Below, piece by piece: positions 16,860 to 25,960 of a stretch of DNA of 64,000 nucleotides. This stretch comes from Jejuia sp049889775 (GTDB lineage: Bacteria; Bacteroidota; Bacteroidia; Flavobacteriales; Flavobacteriaceae). The notes under the pieces are model-generated. The model ran no database searches, had not been told where the DNA came from, and saw only the letters and a list, made by a program, of their open reading frames with translations. The DNA lies in the NCBI GenBank assembly GCA_049889775.1, contig JBMHCT010000047.1, positions 1 through 64,000 of the forward strand, given 5' to 3'. How positions within the stretch are numbered: the first letter of the stretch is position 1; each line of letters starts with the position of its first letter. Position numbers and translations under genes: made by a program.

Positions 16860-18527
16860 CTATCTAGCATATTTTCGCTTTCTAAAGTAATTAAAAGCAA
16901 AACCAAAAATGGCAAGTAAAACTATTGGTAATCCTACATTTAAGAGTTGCCAAAAGGTTTTTTCTTTGGCAATTTTTTCCTGATTTAAGAAGGCCACTTC
17001 AATTTCTTTGCTACGAATGTTTATAAGTCCGTTATCATCCAAAAGATAATTCACCGCATTGAGCAAAAATTCCTTGTTACCGTAGAGTTTTCCCGTCCAC
17101 CTATCAAACCCTAATTCTTGCGGACGGTTGCGTACCACATCATTTTTAATGACATCGCCATCGGCAATGACAATCATTTTGGTGGCTATACTTTTATCCT
17201 TCGTATTATCGAGTCTTAAGGGTTTTATCAAGTTAGCGAAAGCCGACTTAAATTCACCTTCCAGCAATACGGCAAGAGTTTGTTTTTCGGTCTTAAAATC
17301 ATTAGGATCGATAGGTTTTGTAACCAATTCTAAACTTATTTCTCTCGGCGTACCTTCAACTCTAGAAATGGGAGCAGTCTCAAGGAGAACAGTTTTTTTG
17401 GTGTTGTTTTTAAGGGTGTCAATAGGGTTGGCAAAGTCAAAACGTACCAAATTCAAATTATTGGTAATTGGATGATTAGACTCGGAATTTGCCAAAGGCG
17501 AATAAGGCCATTGTAAATGCTGAAATTGAGAATTGCTACCGCCACCAATTGCCAATGTAATAGGAGCAGAGTAGGGTGTGGCCACCATAACAGGATTGAT
17601 ACGAACACCGTAATTAAAAAAGAAATCGGTTAAACCTAACTCTCTACTAACTGCATAGTTTTTACCAGCATCATTGTACAAACTGTCTTTTTCCATGGCC
17701 ACGGCATCCACCAACCAGAGGCTTTTGCCACCTTGCATGGTAAATTGATCGAGTACAAATTTCTCTTCCTCAGAGAATGCCTTCGTGGGTTTCGCAGAAA
17801 TCACCAAATCAAACGTATTTAATGCTTTGGCAACTTCTTTTGGTTTTTGTGCAACACTATCTAACGGAAACGGTGCTAAAAAGTAATACTCACGCAATTT
17901 GGTGAGGAAGTCTGCAAGGTATTTGTCCTCTAACTGCCCGTTACCTTTTAAAATGGCAATTTTCTTTTGTTTTGGCGTCACTAACTTTTCTATACCGTCC
18001 GCAAATGCATATTCCAAATGTTGTACCGAATTACTAACCAATTCCTGTTGAGAAGCCCCAATTTTTGTTTTCACCAAAGGAATACTAACTGTTTGCTCAT
18101 TATAACTAGCCAGTGCCCAAGGAAAAATTACTTCTTGGGTAGCTTTTCCGTTTTCTTTAACCTCCAATTGCATAGGTGTTAAACCACGTTGTGTCATTAC
18201 TTGAATGGTTTGCTCGCGTGAAGCTTCATTTTCAAGTGGATTTATAAACTCAAAAACGATATTCTTATTTTTATTAGAAAACTCTTCAAGTAGTTGGCGT
18301 GTCTCAGTTTGCAAACGCCTAAATTCTGATGGGAAATCTTCACCTTTTAAAAACACGTCAATAATGAGAGGAGATTCGGCTTTTTCAGCAATAGTTTTTG
18401 CAGTATCGCTTAAGGTGTAACGTTGATCTTTAGTAAGGTCAAAACGTTTATAGACATAATTACTAGCAATATTGATAGCTACTAAGCCAACTAAAAGGAG
18501 TCCTATTTGTTTTAAAGATTTAATCAA
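16860..18527 (-). CDS. gldG: Gliding motility ABC transporter protein GldG
   Basis: A 555-residue protein of the GldG family, a substrate-binding-like component of the GldA-GldF-GldG ABC transporter needed for gliding in many Flavobacteriaceae. It has an N-terminal membrane segment (about 7-25), a large periplasmic part with KRFDLTKDQRYTLSDTAKTI and the DVFLKGEDFPSEFRRLQ block, and a C-terminal membrane segment (about 525-548) followed by a basic tail. It overlaps an intervening small gene by 8 bases, which in turn overlaps gldF, so the three are one operon. The ATPase gldA is elsewhere. Confidence 0.93.
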   Translation of the reverse strand: MIKSLKQIGLLLVGLVAINIASNYVYKRFDLTKDQRYTLSDTAKTIAEKAESPLIIDVFLKGEDFPSEFRRLQTETRQLLEEFSNKNKNIVFEFINPLENEASREQTIQVMTQRGLTPMQLEVKENGKATQEVIFPWALASYNEQTVSIPLVKTKIGASQQELVSNSVQHLEYAFADGIEKLVTPKQKKIAILKGNGQLEDKYLADFLTKLREYYFLAPFPLDSVAQKPKEVAKALNTFDLVISAKPTKAFSEEEKFVLDQFTMQGGKSLWLVDAVAMEKDSLYNDAGKNYAVSRELGLTDFFFNYGVRINPVMVATPYSAPITLAIGGGSNSQFQHLQWPYSPLANSESNHPITNNLNLVRFDFANPIDTLKNNTKKTVLLETAPISRVEGTPREISLELVTKPIDPNDFKTEKQTLAVLLEGEFKSAFANLIKPLRLDNTKDKSIATKMIVIADGDVIKNDVVRNRPQELGFDRWTGKLYGNKEFLLNAVNYLLDDNGLINIRSKEIEVAFLNQEKIAKEKTFWQLLNVGLPIVLLAIFGFAFNYFRKRKYAR

Positions 18528-19029
18528 ACTCTTTTTCCATTTGATACTGCTTAATAGATACAGCCTTGTTATTTTTAAATACTATTTCTAAACATTCTTG
18601 CGTCATATTGAATGCTCCTGGTTTAAAACCTAAATTGTAATTCCACATTTCTGGAGAATTGGCCTTTAAGGAATCGTCCCAACTATACCATTCACTGACA
18701 CCCAAAATTGTTTCTACGTTTTCTTTTGATTTTCCAATAAATAAATCTTTATCTATAATATTATCACTCATTTCATAGCGCAATGCAGGCTTATCAGACC
18801 AAGCTTCAGCATCAAAATATTTCTGATGATGAAAACTAAAAAAAATATTTATTAACGGATACAACACATAAAAATAGAGTATCGGTGTAGCCACCAAGCT
18901 TATCAAAAAACTAACCCATTTACGTTTATCAATGGTATTAGCAAACACCCAAGTAATCACAAATGTGATAACAATTACAATTATGAACTTTGGTGTAAAA
19001 ATCATTAATCGTTTTGATTTAAATTGCAT
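18520..19029 (-). CDS. Small membrane protein inserted between gldF and gldG
   Basis: A 169-residue protein with a basic start, two hydrophobic segments (about 10-30 and 37-65) and a C-terminal soluble domain (about 95-165). That domain, with LFIGKSKENVETILG and WNYNLGF, resembles the BamE/SmpA-like fold by spacing only. It overlaps gldF by 25 bases and gldG by 8, so it is tightly built into the gld operon, where gldF and gldG are normally adjacent. No function can be assigned. A role with the Gld transporter is inference. A shorter start at M9 (MIFTPKF, 19005) would remove the gldF overlap. Confidence 0.7.
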   Translation of the reverse strand: MQFKSKRLMIFTPKFIIVIVITFVITWVFANTIDKRKWVSFLISLVATPILYFYVLYPLINIFFSFHHQKYFDAEAWSDKPALRYEMSDNIIDKDLFIGKSKENVETILGVSEWYSWDDSLKANSPEMWNYNLGFKPGAFNMTQECLEIVFKNNKAVSIKQYQMEKEFD

Positions 19030-19745
19030 TTTGTTAGACTAATAAACAAAACAATAATGCTTAAAAAATAAATAATATCCCTCGTGTCAATTACGCCACG
19101 GCTCATACTTTTATAGTGATAATTGATGCCAAATTGTTCTATAATTATACTTGAAGTAATCTCTGTAATACCTTCAAAACCAATATAAAACACAAAGCAT
19201 AAAAAAACCGAAATTATAAAAGCAACAATTTGATTATTTGACAAGGTAGAACTAAATACCCCTATTGCTGTATAAGAAGCCGCTAATAAAACTAATCCAA
19301 AATAAGAACCGAATACGCTCCCTAAATCTACATTCCCTGAAGGGTTGCCTAATTGATAAACAGTATACGTATAAAGCATTGTGGGCAACAAAGCAATTGT
19401 GATAAGAACTAAAGCACCAAAATATTTGCCTAAAACAATTTTAAGGTGTGATATAGGTTTTGTTAACAATAATTCCAGCGTGCCTTGTTTTTTCTCATCT
19501 GAAAAGCTGCGCATCGTTACTGCAGGTATTAAGAACAATAGAATCCAAGGAGCTAATAGAAAGAAAGCCGATACATCTGCAAACCCGTAATCTAGAATAT
19601 TGAAATCACCGTTAAATACCCAAAGAAATAAGCCATTCATTATTAAGAATATCCCAATTACCAAATATCCTATGGGTGAGGCAAAAAATGTGTTTATTTC
19701 TTTTTTAAGTAGTGCTAACATTAAGTGTTTTGATTTACTCAACAA
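19005..19745 (-). CDS. gldF: Gliding motility ABC transporter permease GldF
   Basis: A 246-residue ABC-2-type permease. It starts LLKKEINTFFASPIGYLVIGIFLI, typical of GldF, followed by six hydrophobic segments and the conserved loop AVTMRSFSDEKKQGTLE and LLLTKPISHLKIVLGKYFGAL. Together with GldG and the ATPase GldA (not in window) it forms the transporter linked to gliding and type IX secretion. It is the first gene of the gldF-(small gene)-gldG operon. Confidence 0.93.
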   Translation of the reverse strand: MLSKSKHLMLALLKKEINTFFASPIGYLVIGIFLIMNGLFLWVFNGDFNILDYGFADVSAFFLLAPWILLFLIPAVTMRSFSDEKKQGTLELLLTKPISHLKIVLGKYFGALVLITIALLPTMLYTYTVYQLGNPSGNVDLGSVFGSYFGLVLLAASYTAIGVFSSTLSNNQIVAFIISVFLCFVFYIGFEGITEITSSIIIEQFGINYHYKSMSRGVIDTRDIIYFLSIIVLFISLTKCNLNQND

Positions 19746-19774
19746 AACTAATAATTTGTGTTACAATGGCATCA

Positions 19775-20071
19775 TCATTTTAAACTTTCCAATTTGTCAA
19801 CGCTCCAAGCCTCTGGTTTTGCATTAAAAAATGCTTTTGTTTCGGCCCAAACACGCATGAAAAGTTCAGAATTTCTATAGTTCTCCAAATCCGTTTCAGA
19901 GTTCCAATAGCTATAAGTAAAAAAGATATTCGGATTGTTTTTATCACGATACAGTTCTAAAAACTCACAACCTTCAAAGCTTCTAATATACTTTTTGTTC
20001 GTCTCAAAAATAGTTAGGAAATTTTCAATAGCATCTTCGTTAAAACTCATTTTTACAATTCGTACCAGCAT
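19775..20071 (-). CDS. Antibiotic biosynthesis monooxygenase family protein
   Basis: A 98-residue single-domain ABM (ferredoxin-like dimeric barrel) protein. The pattern is VRIVKMSFNEDAIENFLTIF, then IRSFEGCEFLELYRD, then FFTYSYWNSETDLENYR and FMRVWAETKAFF. Family members include quinol monooxygenases and heme or aldehyde-related small enzymes, and the exact reaction cannot be inferred. It lies 9 bases downstream of the SAM hydrolase gene, so the two are likely co-transcribed. Confidence 0.8.
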   Translation of the reverse strand: MLVRIVKMSFNEDAIENFLTIFETNKKYIRSFEGCEFLELYRDKNNPNIFFTYSYWNSETDLENYRNSELFMRVWAETKAFFNAKPEAWSVDKLESLK

Positions 20072-20080
20072 AAGGTATTC

Positions 20081-20947
20081 TTAGAAGATGTCTTCCTTTT
20101 GTGGCACTACAGGCACCGTTATAAAATCAATACCAATAGTGTCACGAACTTCTAAACCCATTAATGTTGCTGCGCTACCATGTTTTTTAGAATCGCTTTT
20201 ATACATAGCAATTTCTAAAAACCCACCAGAATTAAAGACCACTAGTCCTTTCCCTTCATCTTGCCGCTTTTCTTTAGGAATATCAAAATTTACAAAGTCG
20301 CTATACTTTTTATAAATGGTCTTAAATTTATATTGACGAGCCGTAATTTCAAATTTTCTACCTTTTTGAATCGTCTCAAAAAACTTTTTACGCACATTAG
20401 TCACCACATTACCGTAGTTATCAATATAAATCACACTGCCTATAATTTTAGTTTTATCCTCGTTTACATAAGGCTTTAAATTATTGATGGGTTTTATGGT
20501 ATTAATTGGTTTCCCAATAACTTCTAGTGTTCCACCGCGCGCAATGTGACAAGCCACTTTTACAAACACATCCAATACCGGAAAACTGGTTTGTATTTTA
20601 TCATGAATGTTGATTTCCACCATTTTTTCAGGCGCAATTTCGGAGCAAATCATACTCATTATCCCATTATTGGCACAAATAAAATAATGATCGTCCAATT
20701 TCATCGCAATATGTTGGTTCTCCTCATTCAACTCGGAATCAATACCAATAATATGAATGGTACCCTTTGGAAAACTGCTGTAGGCATTCTGAATAACATA
20801 AGCGGCCTCGGGAATATTAAAGGGCGAAACTTTATGCGAGATATCAACAATGTTAACATTAGGAAGTTCACTATAAATAGCGCCTTTTGTCGCGCCAGTA
20901 AAGTGATCTTTCTCACCAAAATCGGTTGTTAGCGTAATGATTGCCAT
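20081..20947 (-). CDS. SAM hydroxide adenosyltransferase (DUF62 family)
   Basis: About 288 residues, DUF62/SAM hydrolase family, related to fluorinase and chlorinase enzymes. It is expected to hydrolyse S-adenosylmethionine to adenosine and methionine. Family blocks are the N-terminal IITLTTDFGEKDHFTGATKG, DISHKVSPFNIPEAAY, FICANNGIMS and IYIDNYGNVVTN. I chose the ATG at 20947 rather than the in-frame TTG at 20953 because the family starts directly before IITLTTDFG. The halogenase-specific loop is not evident. The biological role of these hydrolases is poorly defined. Confidence 0.88.
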   Translation of the reverse strand: MAIITLTTDFGEKDHFTGATKGAIYSELPNVNIVDISHKVSPFNIPEAAYVIQNAYSSFPKGTIHIIGIDSELNEENQHIAMKLDDHYFICANNGIMSMICSEIAPEKMVEINIHDKIQTSFPVLDVFVKVACHIARGGTLEVIGKPINTIKPINNLKPYVNEDKTKIIGSVIYIDNYGNVVTNVRKKFFETIQKGRKFEITARQYKFKTIYKKYSDFVNFDIPKEKRQDEGKGLVVFNSGGFLEIAMYKSDSKKHGSAATLMGLEVRDTIGIDFITVPVVPQKEDIF

Positions 20948-20994
20948 GGGCAAATTGTTGATATGTTTTTAAGGGCAGCTCGTCCAAAATTATG

Positions 20995-21002
20995 TATTTT
21001 TG
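20995..21002 (+). promoter_or_regulatory. Possible phoH promoter -7 element
   Basis: TATTTTTG fits TAnnTTTG and lies 100 bases before the phoH start. No well-spaced TTG is seen upstream. Confidence 0.35.
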
Positions 21003-21102
21003 GTCGTCGCAGTATCTGTGTAACAAAACTAATAAATCATTTCATCTTATTGCACACATAATGCGCTAATATTAAAACCCAAACTATATTAAATAAACGC
21101 TT

Positions 21103-22056
21103 TTGAACGAAATTATTTTAGAACTTGAAGAAATAACCCCGAAAGAATTCTTCGGGGCTCAAAATGCCAATATAGAACTTCTAAAAACGTACTTTCCAAA
21201 ATTAAAAATTGTAGCCCGCGGTAATAAAATTAAAGCTTTTGGTGATGAAGAATTGCTAGAAGAATTTGATAGACGCATTACCATGCTGTTGAAGCACTTT
21301 GCTAAATACAACAAGCTTGATGAAAATGTCATAGAACGTGTTTTAACAAGCCAAAGTAGCGATGACTATACCACTTCGAAAGACAGTGGCGAAGCTATAG
21401 TGCACGGTGTTGGTGGTAAAATTATTAAAGCACAAACGGTAAACCAGCGGAAGCTTGTGGAGAGCGTTAAAAAAAATGATATGGTTTTTGCAATAGGTCC
21501 TGCGGGAACTGGTAAAACCTACACTGGCGTTGCCCTTGCGGTAAGAGCTCTTAAAAATAAAGAAGTAAAACGTATTATTTTAACAAGGCCCGCAGTTGAA
21601 GCAGGGGAGAATCTCGGATTTTTGCCAGGAGATTTACAGGAAAAACTAGATCCTTACATGCAGCCGTTATATGACGGTTTACGTGATATGATAGCACCGG
21701 AAAAACTGGCAAGCTACATTGAAAATGGAACTATACAGATCGCTCCTTTAGCGTTTATGCGCGGTCGAACACTGGATAATGCTTTTGTAATTCTAGATGA
21801 AGCACAAAATACAACCCATGCGCAAATGAAGATGTTTTTAACACGTATGGGTAAAAACGCAAAATTTCTTCTTACTGGAGATCCCGGTCAGATCGATTTA
21901 CCCCGTCGCACTATTTCAGGACTTAAAGAGGCATTGCTAATTCTTAAGAATGTAGAAGGCGTTGGTATTGTATTTTTAGATGATAAAGATGTAATTCGTC
22001 ATAAATTAGTTAAGAAGGTAATAGCCGCATATAAAAGCATTGAAAACAGAGACTAA
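21103..22056 (+). CDS. phoH: PhoH family ATPase
   Basis: A 317-residue cytosolic PhoH-like P-loop protein. A KH-like N-terminal region (about 1-70) precedes the ATPase. Walker A is GPAGTGKTYTG, Walker B is AFVILDEAQNTTHAQ, and a downstream LTGDPGQIDLPR completes the family signature. It belongs to the PhoH/YbeZ group, linked to RNA metabolism and often encoded near ybeY. The partner is not adjacent here. The start is a TTG at 21103: the next in-frame ATG is at about codon 61, which would remove the N-terminal domain. A dispersed repeat follows. Confidence 0.93.
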   Translation: MNEIILELEEITPKEFFGAQNANIELLKTYFPKLKIVARGNKIKAFGDEELLEEFDRRITMLLKHFAKYNKLDENVIERVLTSQSSDDYTTSKDSGEAIVHGVGGKIIKAQTVNQRKLVESVKKNDMVFAIGPAGTGKTYTGVALAVRALKNKEVKRIILTRPAVEAGENLGFLPGDLQEKLDPYMQPLYDGLRDMIAPEKLASYIENGTIQIAPLAFMRGRTLDNAFVILDEAQNTTHAQMKMFLTRMGKNAKFLLTGDPGQIDLPRRTISGLKEALLILKNVEGVGIVFLDDKDVIRHKLVKKVIAAYKSIENRD

Positions 22057-22074
22057 TTTTTTTTAGAAGCTATT

Positions 22075-22196
22075 TCCCGCTTTCCGCTATATCTTTTTTG
22101 AAGATTTGTTTCGATACGTTCAACCAAAATATATTTTGGTCTCGGTAGTCTCAAAAAAGGATGCCGCATCAATCGGGGCTAGGGGTTCGGTAAGGT
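22075..22196 (-). repeat. Dispersed intergenic repeat, copy 4 (divergent)
   Basis: Shares CTTTCCGCTATATCTTTTT and AAAAAGGATGCCG with the copy at 14171 in the same orientation and ends near CAATCGGGGCTAGGG. The loop carries a perfect 16-base palindrome, CCAAAATATATTTTGG (22124-22139). The CGCCC end is not recognisable. Confidence 0.65.
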
Positions 22197-22263
22197 AAAT
22201 AAAATTTGAACAATAATTAGGAAATGCTAAGGGCTATAATTTAATGGCTAAAAGCTTTAACAA

Positions 22264-23220
22264 ATGAGCAACACAATAATAGATACAAATTTCAATTTCC
22301 CAGGACAGAAAAATGTCTACAAGGGAAAAGTGAGAGAGGTTTACAATATAAACGATGAGCAATTGGTGATGATTGCTACCGATAGGCTATCAGCGTTTGA
22401 TGTCGTTATGCAAAAAGGCATTCCATATAAAGGACAAATCTTAAATCAAATAGCTACCAAAATGATGGCTGCTACAGAAGATTTAGTACCTAATTGGTTA
22501 ACCGCAACACCAGATCCAAATGTGGCCGTAGGTCATTTATGCGAGCCATTTAAAGTTGAAATGGTAATACGTGGCTATATGAGCGGTCATGCTGCGCGGG
22601 AATATAAAGCGGGAAAACGCATGTTATGTGGTATGCCAATGCCCGAAGGTATGAAAGAGAACGACGCCTTTCCAGAGCCAATAATCACACCTGCAACAAA
22701 AGCCGAAATGGGCGATCATGATGAAGATATTTCCAGAGAAGATATTTTAAAACGTGGTATTGTTTCAGAAGAAGACTATACAATTCTAGAAGATTATACA
22801 CGAAAGTTATTTCAAAGAGGTTCTGAAATTGCAGCTTCAAGAGGGCTGATTTTAGTAGACACCAAATATGAATTTGGAAAAACTAAGGATGGACAAATAG
22901 TATTAATTGACGAAATTCACACACCAGATTCCTCGCGTTATTTCTATGCTGAAGGTTATGAAGAGCGTCAAGAAAAGGGTGAGCCACAAAAACAGTTATC
23001 TAAAGAATTTGTGCGCCAATGGTTAATCGTCAATAATTTTCAAGGTTTAGAAGGACAGACTGTACCATTCATGAGCGACGAATATATCGAAACTGTTTCC
23101 GAACGTTACATCGAACTTTATGAAAATATTACTGGCGAGACCTTTGAAAAAGCAGATGTAAGTAATATTCAAGAACGTATTGAGAAGAATGTTTTAGACT
23201 ATTTGGGCTATTTGGGCTAA
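22264..23220 (+). CDS. purC: Phosphoribosylaminoimidazole-succinocarboxamide synthase
   Basis: A 318-residue SAICAR synthetase. It joins aspartate to CAIR using ATP in the eighth step of purine synthesis. Motifs are YKGKVREVYNI at the nucleotide site, IATDRLSAFDVVM, the EMVIRGYMSGHAAREY block and QIVLIDEIHTPDSSRYF. Its stop codon abuts the stop of the converging regulator gene at 23221 with no spacer, so no separate terminator exists between them. It is not clustered with other pur genes here. Confidence 0.97.
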   Translation: MSNTIIDTNFNFPGQKNVYKGKVREVYNINDEQLVMIATDRLSAFDVVMQKGIPYKGQILNQIATKMMAATEDLVPNWLTATPDPNVAVGHLCEPFKVEMVIRGYMSGHAAREYKAGKRMLCGMPMPEGMKENDAFPEPIITPATKAEMGDHDEDISREDILKRGIVSEEDYTILEDYTRKLFQRGSEIAASRGLILVDTKYEFGKTKDGQIVLIDEIHTPDSSRYFYAEGYEERQEKGEPQKQLSKEFVRQWLIVNNFQGLEGQTVPFMSDEYIETVSERYIELYENITGETFEKADVSNIQERIEKNVLDYLGYLG

Positions 23221-24432
23221 TTATTTATTATCATCAAAATAAACCTGCTCTATTTTCATAGCAGCACGTTCTTTTCCACTCACATAAAATAATGCTATGA
23301 ATTCCTCTGCATCTTTAAGATAATTTGCATTGAACTTAGCAATGGAATCTGTGTTGGTAAAATAATCCACAGCAGCAGTAGCGCCAAAACCATGATTCGA
23401 TAAAAACAACATATTTTTCGTGTCATTATCACCATTTAGTTTTGCTACTAGAACATGCTCAAAACTGTGCCCATCAGAATTTAGTCTTATAACTGTGTCA
23501 ATATTTTTTTCAAAATTTTTGTAAGCAATGTTTCTGTCTTCATTGTAGGATATATCTTCATTGTTCAAAAATGCTATATTTTTAGATGTCTCATTTCGTT
23601 GTTTTGGTATTAATTTAAAACGCTTAGATTTTAAGTTAAAAAAATCAATAAAGGCATTTTCATATCTAAACGGCCCTAAATAAATAGAGTTTTGGGACTT
23701 TAATTTTAAGGGCGATAAGTTGTGAAACTTCTCAATACTAAATTCACTATCATGTTCAGCAAAATACCTAGATAAATTATTTACTGAATATGAGCTTAAA
23801 AAGTTTACATATAGATTTCTTCCTGGGGCATAATCCTTTATTAAGTCCGGTCTGTTTTCAATCTTCTTGTAAAACTGAGATGGCGAATTAATTTCATAAT
23901 CACGATGCCAACCAATTTTATTAAATAGAGTAGGTCCATAGTATCCGAAAATATCATAAAGGTAAAGTGTGGTCTCTTTTTCGTTCTTAAAATTAGCATC
24001 CCAAACAGGGTTAATAGGATTCAGTCTATTGTATATAAAATACGCCAAAATCGCCATTGGTACAATAGAAGTGAGCAACATTATTTTTTTTACTTTTGAG
24101 GAAATATGCCTGTTTATTCTTTTAAATTCAACTCCATATTGCCCTCGTTTTATTTCAATATGGATATTGTCATGTAATCCCTCTCCTTTAAAATATTTAT
24201 CAAGCTTTTTTCTAAGATAATACATATTTACCCTAACAGTGGCCTCACTTTTTTCAGGTTCATAATGAGATCCAAAAAGTTCTAAAGCAATATCCGTAGT
24301 ATTTATAGTTTTTTCGGATTGAGAAGATGCTACCAAATATTTTAATAAATTATTGCTGGTTGTAGATTTTGAAAACGTATTACTATTGAGCAATTTTTTT
24401 AAAACCGTATTCTTTTCTTCATTGGATATCAT
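23221..24432 (-). CDS. Membrane-anchored winged-helix transcriptional regulator
   Basis: A 403-residue protein with an N-terminal cytosolic winged-helix region (about 20-104, including the block VRVNMYYLRKKLDKYF, then HIEIKRGQYGVEF). One membrane helix follows at about 116-134. The C-terminal part of about 265 residues is presumably extracytoplasmic and I do not recognise it. The layout is that of a one-component, ToxR-like sensor regulator. It is divergent from the DUF1080/Gfo operon, with tandem 12-base repeats in the shared 133-base gap, so it probably controls that operon and perhaps itself. The ligand is unknown. Confidence 0.75.
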   Translation of the reverse strand: MISNEEKNTVLKKLLNSNTFSKSTTSNNLLKYLVASSQSEKTINTTDIALELFGSHYEPEKSEATVRVNMYYLRKKLDKYFKGEGLHDNIHIEIKRGQYGVEFKRINRHISSKVKKIMLLTSIVPMAILAYFIYNRLNPINPVWDANFKNEKETTLYLYDIFGYYGPTLFNKIGWHRDYEINSPSQFYKKIENRPDLIKDYAPGRNLYVNFLSSYSVNNLSRYFAEHDSEFSIEKFHNLSPLKLKSQNSIYLGPFRYENAFIDFFNLKSKRFKLIPKQRNETSKNIAFLNNEDISYNEDRNIAYKNFEKNIDTVIRLNSDGHSFEHVLVAKLNGDNDTKNMLFLSNHGFGATAAVDYFTNTDSIAKFNANYLKDAEEFIALFYVSGKERAAMKIEQVYFDDNK

Positions 24433-24476
24433 AAAGCGAAATTACACTAATTTTCTAATTTAAAGCTTTAACTTTT

Positions 24477-24510
24477 AACCATTAAAACAACCATTAAAAC
24501 ACGTTAAAAT
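24477..24510. promoter_or_regulatory. Tandem operator-like repeats
   Basis: AACCATTAAAAC occurs twice in immediate succession (24477-24488 and 24489-24500), and CGTTAAAAT follows as a degenerate third unit. The array overlaps the -33 zone of the promoter at 24534 and lies between a regulator gene and the operon it faces. Binding by that regulator is inference. Confidence 0.5.
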
Positions 24511-24533
24511 AGAAAAAAAGGTTTAGTATTACA

Positions 24534-24541
24534 TATATTTG
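24534..24541 (+). promoter_or_regulatory. Promoter -7 element of the DUF1080/Gfo operon
   Basis: TATATTTG fits TAnnTTTG, 24 bases before the ATG at 24566. There is no consensus TTG at -33, where the tandem repeats lie instead, which suits an activator-dependent promoter. Confidence 0.55.
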
Positions 24542-24565
24542 AGAAACTCGAACTAAATATCTAAG

Positions 24566-25948
24566 ATGAAAATAATTATTACAAGGCGTTTAGCCTACAT
24601 AATCATGTTTTTGGCATTTACAGTTAACCTAAATGCTCAAGAAAAAACAATTAAACTATTTAATGGCAAAAATTTAAAAGGTTGGAAAGCACTTAATGGT
24701 TTTGCAGAGTTTAAGGTAGAAGACAATACTATCATTGGTATTACTACAAAAGGCTCACCAAGCACTTATTTATCCACCAAAAAGGAATACACCAACTTTA
24801 TACTAGAGTATGAAACCATAATAGATGATGGTTTAAATGGTGGTGTTCAAATTAGAAGTCATCACGATCCTTCTAAAGGTAAGAACTCTGTTTATGGCCC
24901 TCAAATAGAAGCTGAAACTTCCCCGAGAGGTTGGAGCGGCGGTATATACGACCAAAGTAGATATTTGTGGAGATATACTACGGAGTATAATCCAGAAGTA
25001 AAATCAGCTTGGGATCACACAAAATGGAACAAAGTAAAAGTAATAGCCTGTGGACACCGAATAGCTACCTGGATTAACGGTGTTAACATCACTAATTTGG
25101 TAGAAGAAAAGGTGGAAACAGGATTCATATCCTTACAAGTGCATGCCGCTGGGGCGGATAAAGTAGGCAAAGAAACTAAATGGAGGAACATTAGGCTTAC
25201 TGAGATACCTGAAGATTATACTTTTAAAACCACAGCACCTGTAATAAGTTACCTAAAAAATGAATTGACGGAAGAAGAAAGAGAAAATGGTTGGAAGCTA
25301 TTATGGGATGGAAAAACAACCAAAGGTTGGCGCGGTGCAAAACGTGATGATTTTCCAGACAAAGGCTGGAGTATGAACGATGGCATTTTGACGGTACATG
25401 CATCAGGTGGTGGTGAATCTGAACATGGAGGCGACATCGTAACAACAGAACCATTTTCAAATTTTGTCTTAGAAGTAGATTTTAAACTTACAAAAGCTGC
25501 TAATAGTGGAATTAAATATTTTGTAGATACAGAACTAAATAAAGGTAAAGGCTCCGCAATAGGTTGCGAATTTCAAATTTTGGATGATAAATTTCATCCG
25601 GATGCTAAAAAAGGCACAAACGGTAATAGAACACTTGGATCACTTTATGATTTAATAACTGCTAACGCACGAGAGTATATCCCGTCACTTTACACAAAAA
25701 AATATGTGAACAAATACAGTTGGAATCGCGCGAGAATAATTGTAGATGGTAATCATGTATCACATTATTTAAATGGTTCGGCAGTTGTGAAATACGAAAG
25801 AAACACCCAAATGTGGCGCGCATTAGTAGCTTACAGCAAGTACAAAAACTGGCCAAATTTTGGTGAAGCGGAAGAAGGTTTAATACTGCTTCAAGACCAT
25901 GGTGATGAGGTGCATTTTAAAAACATTAAAATTAAAGAACTAAACTAA
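24566..25948 (+). CDS. Secreted protein with two DUF1080 (3-keto-disaccharide hydrolase) domains
   Basis: A 460-residue protein with an N-terminal signal peptide (about 1-24, ending VNLNAQ) and two DUF1080 jelly-roll domains at about 28-212 and 243-458. Each opens with the same kind of strand (LFNGKNLKGW and LWDGKTTKGW) and contains a GGVQIRSH- or SGIKYFVD-type strand. DUF1080 enzymes hydrolyse or eliminate 3-keto-glycosides. The second gene of the operon encodes a Gfo/Idh oxidoreductase able in principle to make or reduce 3-keto sugars, so the pair fits a keto-glycoside pathway. The glycan is unknown. Confidence 0.88.
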   Translation: MKIIITRRLAYIIMFLAFTVNLNAQEKTIKLFNGKNLKGWKALNGFAEFKVEDNTIIGITTKGSPSTYLSTKKEYTNFILEYETIIDDGLNGGVQIRSHHDPSKGKNSVYGPQIEAETSPRGWSGGIYDQSRYLWRYTTEYNPEVKSAWDHTKWNKVKVIACGHRIATWINGVNITNLVEEKVETGFISLQVHAAGADKVGKETKWRNIRLTEIPEDYTFKTTAPVISYLKNELTEEERENGWKLLWDGKTTKGWRGAKRDDFPDKGWSMNDGILTVHASGGGESEHGGDIVTTEPFSNFVLEVDFKLTKAANSGIKYFVDTELNKGKGSAIGCEFQILDDKFHPDAKKGTNGNRTLGSLYDLITANAREYIPSLYTKKYVNKYSWNRARIIVDGNHVSHYLNGSAVVKYERNTQMWRALVAYSKYKNWPNFGEAEEGLILLQDHGDEVHFKNIKIKELN

Positions 25949-25960
25949 AAATATATACCA

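Noticed and set aside
20546..20932. Plus-strand open frame of 128 codons opposite the SAM hydrolase gene
   Set aside because: Entirely antisense to a well-conserved family protein, and the translation has the irregular His/Asn/Ile composition of a shadow frame.
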